NCBI GenBank assembly: GCA_946621875.1
Contig: CAMOOX010000051.1
Span: forward strand, 1-8,725
Origin: UBA1738 sp003453455
GTDB lineage: Bacteria > Bacillota > Clostridia > UBA1381
Direction: 5' to 3'
Length of the DNA stretch: 8,725 nt
How positions within the stretch are numbered: the first letter of the stretch is position 1; every line of letters begins with the position of its first letter. Below, in pieces: positions 6,192 through 8,725 of the stretch. The position numbers and the translations under genes are program-made. Below the pieces are notes generated by a model. It saw only the letters and a list, made by a program, of their open reading frames with translations. It did no database searches and was not told where the DNA came from.

Positions 6192-8426
6192 TTACCTTGT
6201 TTTTGCACCCATTTCTTTTAGGGTTTTCTTTCTTTTATACATAAGTGTATCCGCTCTTTCAATAACAGAACTTATACTTTTATCTTGATTTTGTACATAA
6301 TCAGACATTCCGCAGGCTATGACAACGCCCCCGTCTTTCACTGCATTTTCCGATGCCTTATTAAGTTTGTCAATAATATCATTTCTCTCAAGATAGTCAG
6401 ATGCCGTAAGTATAACCGCAAATTCATCTCCGCCTATTCTGAATACAGGGCTGTGAGCAAAATGTTCGCATATGATATTGCTTGCAGATTTTATATATTC
6501 ATCTCCTGCCTTATGCCCCATAGTGTCGTTTATCAGTTTAAGTTCGTTAACATCGCATATAACGACAGAAAACTCATTTATAAGTCCTGCAACGATTTCC
6601 TCATCCATTATCCTTGCACTGTCCGCAAATGCGCGTCTGCTCTTTACACCTGTAAGAGGGTCAATATTCGCTGTATTTTTAGCAATCTCGAGTGCCTTTT
6701 CATTTTCGCGTATTCTAGAACGCATCAAAGTATAGTTATTTAGCAAAATTGATATTGAAACGGCAAAAAATCCTGTGACTACGGTTATATTTTTCATACT
6801 TGCAAAACGTATTTTGCGCATTGTGTCTCCAAAAAATCCGTCTGTTGTTCGAGCGTTCCCGCTTTCTGCCAAAAAGTCCGTATAGTGTTTTATTACGCTG
6901 TTCATAGCATCATTGGTAATTGACAATGTTGACTTGCTCAGCCATACCAAAGATGTGAAAAGTATAAGTGAAAGTAATGCTATCCATACTACTATTGATG
7001 TTCCGAATCGGTTTTTCTCATCTTTTTTGAGAATATATCGGAAGAAAATAAAACCGAATATTGCCCATACTGTGAATAGGAAGTAGGATTCCTTTTCAAT
7101 AGAACCCATCACAAAAAGCTCAGGAATCAGAAGATACAGCCCCACCGATATCATAAGCACTACTCCCGCAATGCCCGTACGAGCTATTAGCTTATTATGT
7201 TCGTTCTGAGCGAGTTTCAGTGCAGAAGCTGAAACAAATCCGTAAATAATCGTTGCACCTATTGTAGTAACATCAACAATCCAACCTATTGCCGTTCTTC
7301 CGAAAAACGGTATTATAAGGGAAAGTGTTCCAACAAGTATAATTGCATTCTTTGGCGTGTTGTTATTATTGAGTTCTGCAAAGCGCTCAGGCAATATATC
7401 GTCCTTCGCTTGCGCATAGAACAGTCTGCTTATAGCAAGCATATTCCCGAAAAGACTGGTGAATATAAGCGACAAGAGGGACAACACCAAAATTGCAATT
7501 CCGTATTTTCCCATATAATGACCTGCGGCATAAAATGCAGGAAGCGCCTTAATACCTTCTAAATTACCCAAGTCCTTTATATAATCAAACCAAGTTGCAT
7601 ATTCGGGCGGATATGCAGTTACCGAAAGGATGGTAATAAATATGTAAAGAGCAGTTGAAGTCAGCACTGCCCGAATAAATATCTTCATAATTTTATTTTC
7701 ACCGAAAGAAAACTCCTCGGATGCATGCGATATGCTTTCAAAGCCTATAAATGCCCACGGTGATATGCACGCTATGCGGATTATCTGTGATACAGCGCTG
7801 CCTTCCTGGACAAACAGCGGTTCATAGCTGTAACCGCTCCCACCGCATTTGAGAATTGCTCCAAAAAAACATATGGATATACCCAATGTAAGAATTACCG
7901 CCATTCCCGCCATTAAATATCCAATAACTTTTTTGAATTTTATGCAAAGTAATGAAAATGCCAAAATTGCTACAATTGTTAAAAGCATTTCGCCAATATA
8001 GACATCATATCCGAAGATCGAATACATATATCCGAATCTAAATATATCCCCGAAAAAAAATCTTGCAAAAAGCGGCAGCGAAGTCGCGTTTGCCCAAAAA
8101 ATAGAAAGGTATGTTAAACCAAGAAACCAGCCTGTCAAAAAGCCTTGATCATATCCAAACACTTCTTTTGCATATGTATATGCTCCGCCAGCATCAGGAT
8201 AATGCTGCATCAGGTAAAAGTAGTTTTTGCTTATTATAAGCATTACTATTGCGCCTATCAGTATTCCCAAAACACTCCCAAGAGGCCCTGCATGCAAAAG
8301 ATAGTTATTACTTGTTACCACAAGCGAACCCCAACCTATGGTAGTGCCCAAAGAAAGCGACCAGACAGCCACAGGAGAAAGATACGGCATAAGACCTTTT
8401 TCTTTACCGTTATTTGCGTTTTTCAT
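6192..8426 (-). CDS. APC-superfamily amino-acid permease fused to a GGDEF diguanylate cyclase
   Basis: A 744-residue membrane protein. Residues about 12-465 form a full APC permease with about twelve helices: the helix-1 unwinding motif appears as GTTIGWG (27-33), the YPDAGGAYTYAKEVFGYDQG block at 76-95 precedes helix 3, and SPWAFIGFESISHASEE (222-238) marks helix 6. Two extra helices follow (about 477-495 and 546-564) with a loop of about 50 residues between them, then a coiled link and a GGDEF domain (about 585-735). Twelve plus two helices puts the GGDEF domain in the cytoplasm. The cyclase site looks intact: IDPLTGVKSRRAF (588-600), D625, N633, GHKAGD (637-642), RIGGDEF (663-669). No RxxD inhibitory site (656-659 is FAHS). 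Probable role: substrate binding or transport controls cyclic-di-GMP synthesis. Start: ATG 8426 has GGGGTGG (8441-8435) with an 8-base spacer; the GTG at 8438 lies inside that site. The frame is continuous, without a stop at the fusion point. Substrate unknown. Confidence 0.93.
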   Translation of the reverse strand: MKNANNGKEKGLMPYLSPVAVWSLSLGTTIGWGSLVVTSNNYLLHAGPLGSVLGILIGAIVMLIISKNYFYLMQHYPDAGGAYTYAKEVFGYDQGFLTGWFLGLTYLSIFWANATSLPLFARFFFGDIFRFGYMYSIFGYDVYIGEMLLTIVAILAFSLLCIKFKKVIGYLMAGMAVILTLGISICFFGAILKCGGSGYSYEPLFVQEGSAVSQIIRIACISPWAFIGFESISHASEEFSFGENKIMKIFIRAVLTSTALYIFITILSVTAYPPEYATWFDYIKDLGNLEGIKALPAFYAAGHYMGKYGIAILVLSLLSLIFTSLFGNMLAISRLFYAQAKDDILPERFAELNNNNTPKNAIILVGTLSLIIPFFGRTAIGWIVDVTTIGATIIYGFVSASALKLAQNEHNKLIARTGIAGVVLMISVGLYLLIPELFVMGSIEKESYFLFTVWAIFGFIFFRYILKKDEKNRFGTSIVVWIALLSLILFTSLVWLSKSTLSITNDAMNSVIKHYTDFLAESGNARTTDGFFGDTMRKIRFASMKNITVVTGFFAVSISILLNNYTLMRSRIRENEKALEIAKNTANIDPLTGVKSRRAFADSARIMDEEIVAGLINEFSVVICDVNELKLINDTMGHKAGDEYIKSASNIICEHFAHSPVFRIGGDEFAVILTASDYLERNDIIDKLNKASENAVKDGGVVIACGMSDYVQNQDKSISSVIERADTLMYKRKKTLKEMGAKTR

Positions 8427-8434
8427 TATAATTA

Positions 8435-8441
8435 CCACCCC
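8435..8441 (-). promoter_or_regulatory. Ribosome binding site deciding the permease-GGDEF start
   Basis: GGGGTGG on the minus strand, 8 bases before ATG 8426. The longer frame beginning with GTG 8438 would place its start codon inside this site and would have no site of its own. Confidence 0.75.
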
Positions 8442-8468
8442 GAATAAATATTAAATGTATACCTTTTT

Positions 8469-8497
8469 ATTTTATCAAAAACCCTCGAAAAATGCAA
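8469..8497 (-). promoter_or_regulatory. Candidate extended -10 promoter for the permease-GGDEF gene
   Basis: On the minus strand, TTGCAT (8497-8492; weak -35) is separated by 17 bases from TAAAAT (8474-8469), with TG at the extended -10 position. The -10 region closely matches the one before the HD-GYP gene (TGATAAAATAA in both). Transcription would start near 8462, about 36 bases before ATG 8426. The terminator at 8552-8602 just upstream supports a new transcription unit here. Confidence 0.55.
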
Positions 8498-8551
8498 TAA
8501 CTCGGCAAATTTAATTTTAAATCGAAATTTCAGCAATTAATGCGCTTTTGG

Positions 8552-8602
8552 AAAACAAAGAGCCACGAACTGAACACTTGCCTGTTCAAATTCGTGGCTC
8601 TT
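8552..8602 (-). terminator. Rho-independent terminator of an upstream minus-strand gene
   Basis: A 12-bp perfect stem (AAGAGCCACGAA at 8558-8569 with TTCGTGGCTCTT at 8591-8602) encloses a second 6-bp stem (TGAACA 8571-8576 with TGTTCA 8583-8588) and a six-base loop. Read on the minus strand the stem runs into TTTGTTTT (8559-8552), a U-rich tract; on the plus strand the following bases are not U-rich. It isolates the permease-GGDEF gene from upstream transcription. Confidence 0.8.
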
Positions 8603-8670
8603 ATAATATGTCAAGAACTCAATCAAATTTTGGCGCTTTTATCTCGTTTATAGGCATTATCTAATCCCAT

Positions 8671-8724
8671 TCATAATACCATCCACAAAAACTTGGTTAA
8701 ATCATCAACATTATTCGATATTCC
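8671..8724 (-). CDS. Possible C-terminal end of an upstream gene (partial, 17 residues)
   Basis: One minus-strand frame is open from the right edge to a TGA at 8673-8671, reading GISNNVDDLTKFLWMVL. The other two frames close at once. A stop 68 bases before a minus-strand terminator is what the 3' end of a gene would look like. The peptide faintly resembles the ends of class V aminotransferases (cysteine-desulfurase-like), where a segment of the kind GIYNTEEDVD precedes the last helix, but 17 residues are too few to assign. A chance open stretch is quite possible. Confidence 0.3.
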   Translation of the reverse strand, partial: GISNNVDDLTKFLWMVL

Positions 8725-8725
8725 G

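Noticed and set aside
6285..6743. Plus-strand open frame of 152 codons within the permease-GGDEF gene
   Set aside because: It is antisense to the well-supported GGDEF coding region, has no ribosome binding site, and reads as a Cys/Ser/Ile-rich composition with no family resemblance. Other plus-strand frames in the window look the same.
8601..8618. TTGACA followed closely by TATTATAA on the minus strand as a promoter
   Set aside because: The two boxes are nearly adjacent rather than about 17 bases apart, and the terminator hairpin lies immediately downstream.
8542..8640. GCGCTTTT direct repeats at 8542-8549 and 8633-8640 flanking the hairpin, as a small mobile element with target duplication
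   Set aside because: The repeats are short and AT-rich in part, the hairpin is off-centre between them, and there are no terminal inverted repeats. A terminator explains the hairpin better.
8427..8670. Cyclic-di-GMP riboswitch in the leader of the permease-GGDEF gene
   Set aside because: The predicted leader is only about 36 bases and the conserved aptamer elements are not seen; the hairpin further right is a terminator of the previous unit.
1..8725. CRISPR array, tRNA, rRNA, insertion sequence or prophage parts
   Set aside because: No regularly spaced repeats, tRNA-like cloverleaf, transposase motifs or terminal inverted repeats were seen on either strand.

Overview
This AT-rich window carries seven substantial minus-strand genes and no convincing plus-strand gene. 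Strong purine-rich ribosome binding sites, GTG and ATG starts, sigma-A-type promoters with extended -10 boxes, and the styles of the GGDEF, HD-GYP and O-antigen-polymerase proteins suggest an anaerobic Firmicute of class Clostridia. This is inference from style; there is no rRNA or other marker gene here.

Layout in the direction of transcription (right to left). 8671-8724 may be the last 17 codons of an upstream gene. A strong intrinsic terminator follows at 8552-8602. A promoter at 8469-8497 then serves the most striking gene (6192-8426): a 744-residue fusion of a complete APC-superfamily amino-acid permease, two further membrane helices and an intact GGDEF diguanylate cyclase domain. After a 121-base gap with a near-consensus promoter (6123-6151) and a perfect 16-bp palindrome (6092-6107) comes a tightly packed run: a REC-HD-GYP c-di-GMP phosphodiesterase (5012-6070), a membrane GGDEF diguanylate cyclase with an extracytoplasmic helical sensor (3678-5006), a polyprenyl-phosphate sugar-1-phosphate transferase (2198-3649), a family 2 glycosyltransferase (1411-2229), a Wzy-type polymerase/ligase (188-1405) and the start of a probable Wzz-like co-polymerase (1-195, running off the edge).

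Working model: two cyclic-di-GMP synthases, one with a transporter as its sensory input, and one cyclic-di-GMP hydrolase sit directly upstream of a Wzy-dependent exopolysaccharide or capsule cluster. The hydrolase and the second cyclase appear co-transcribed with the polysaccharide genes (gaps of 5, 28 and 5 bases and two overlaps). That would place nutrient sensing, cyclic-di-GMP turnover and polysaccharide assembly in one locus. Domain assignments are well supported by motifs; the nutrient-sensing role and the regulatory link to the polysaccharide are inferred. No PilZ domain, cyclic-di-GMP riboswitch or other receptor is recognisable in the window.
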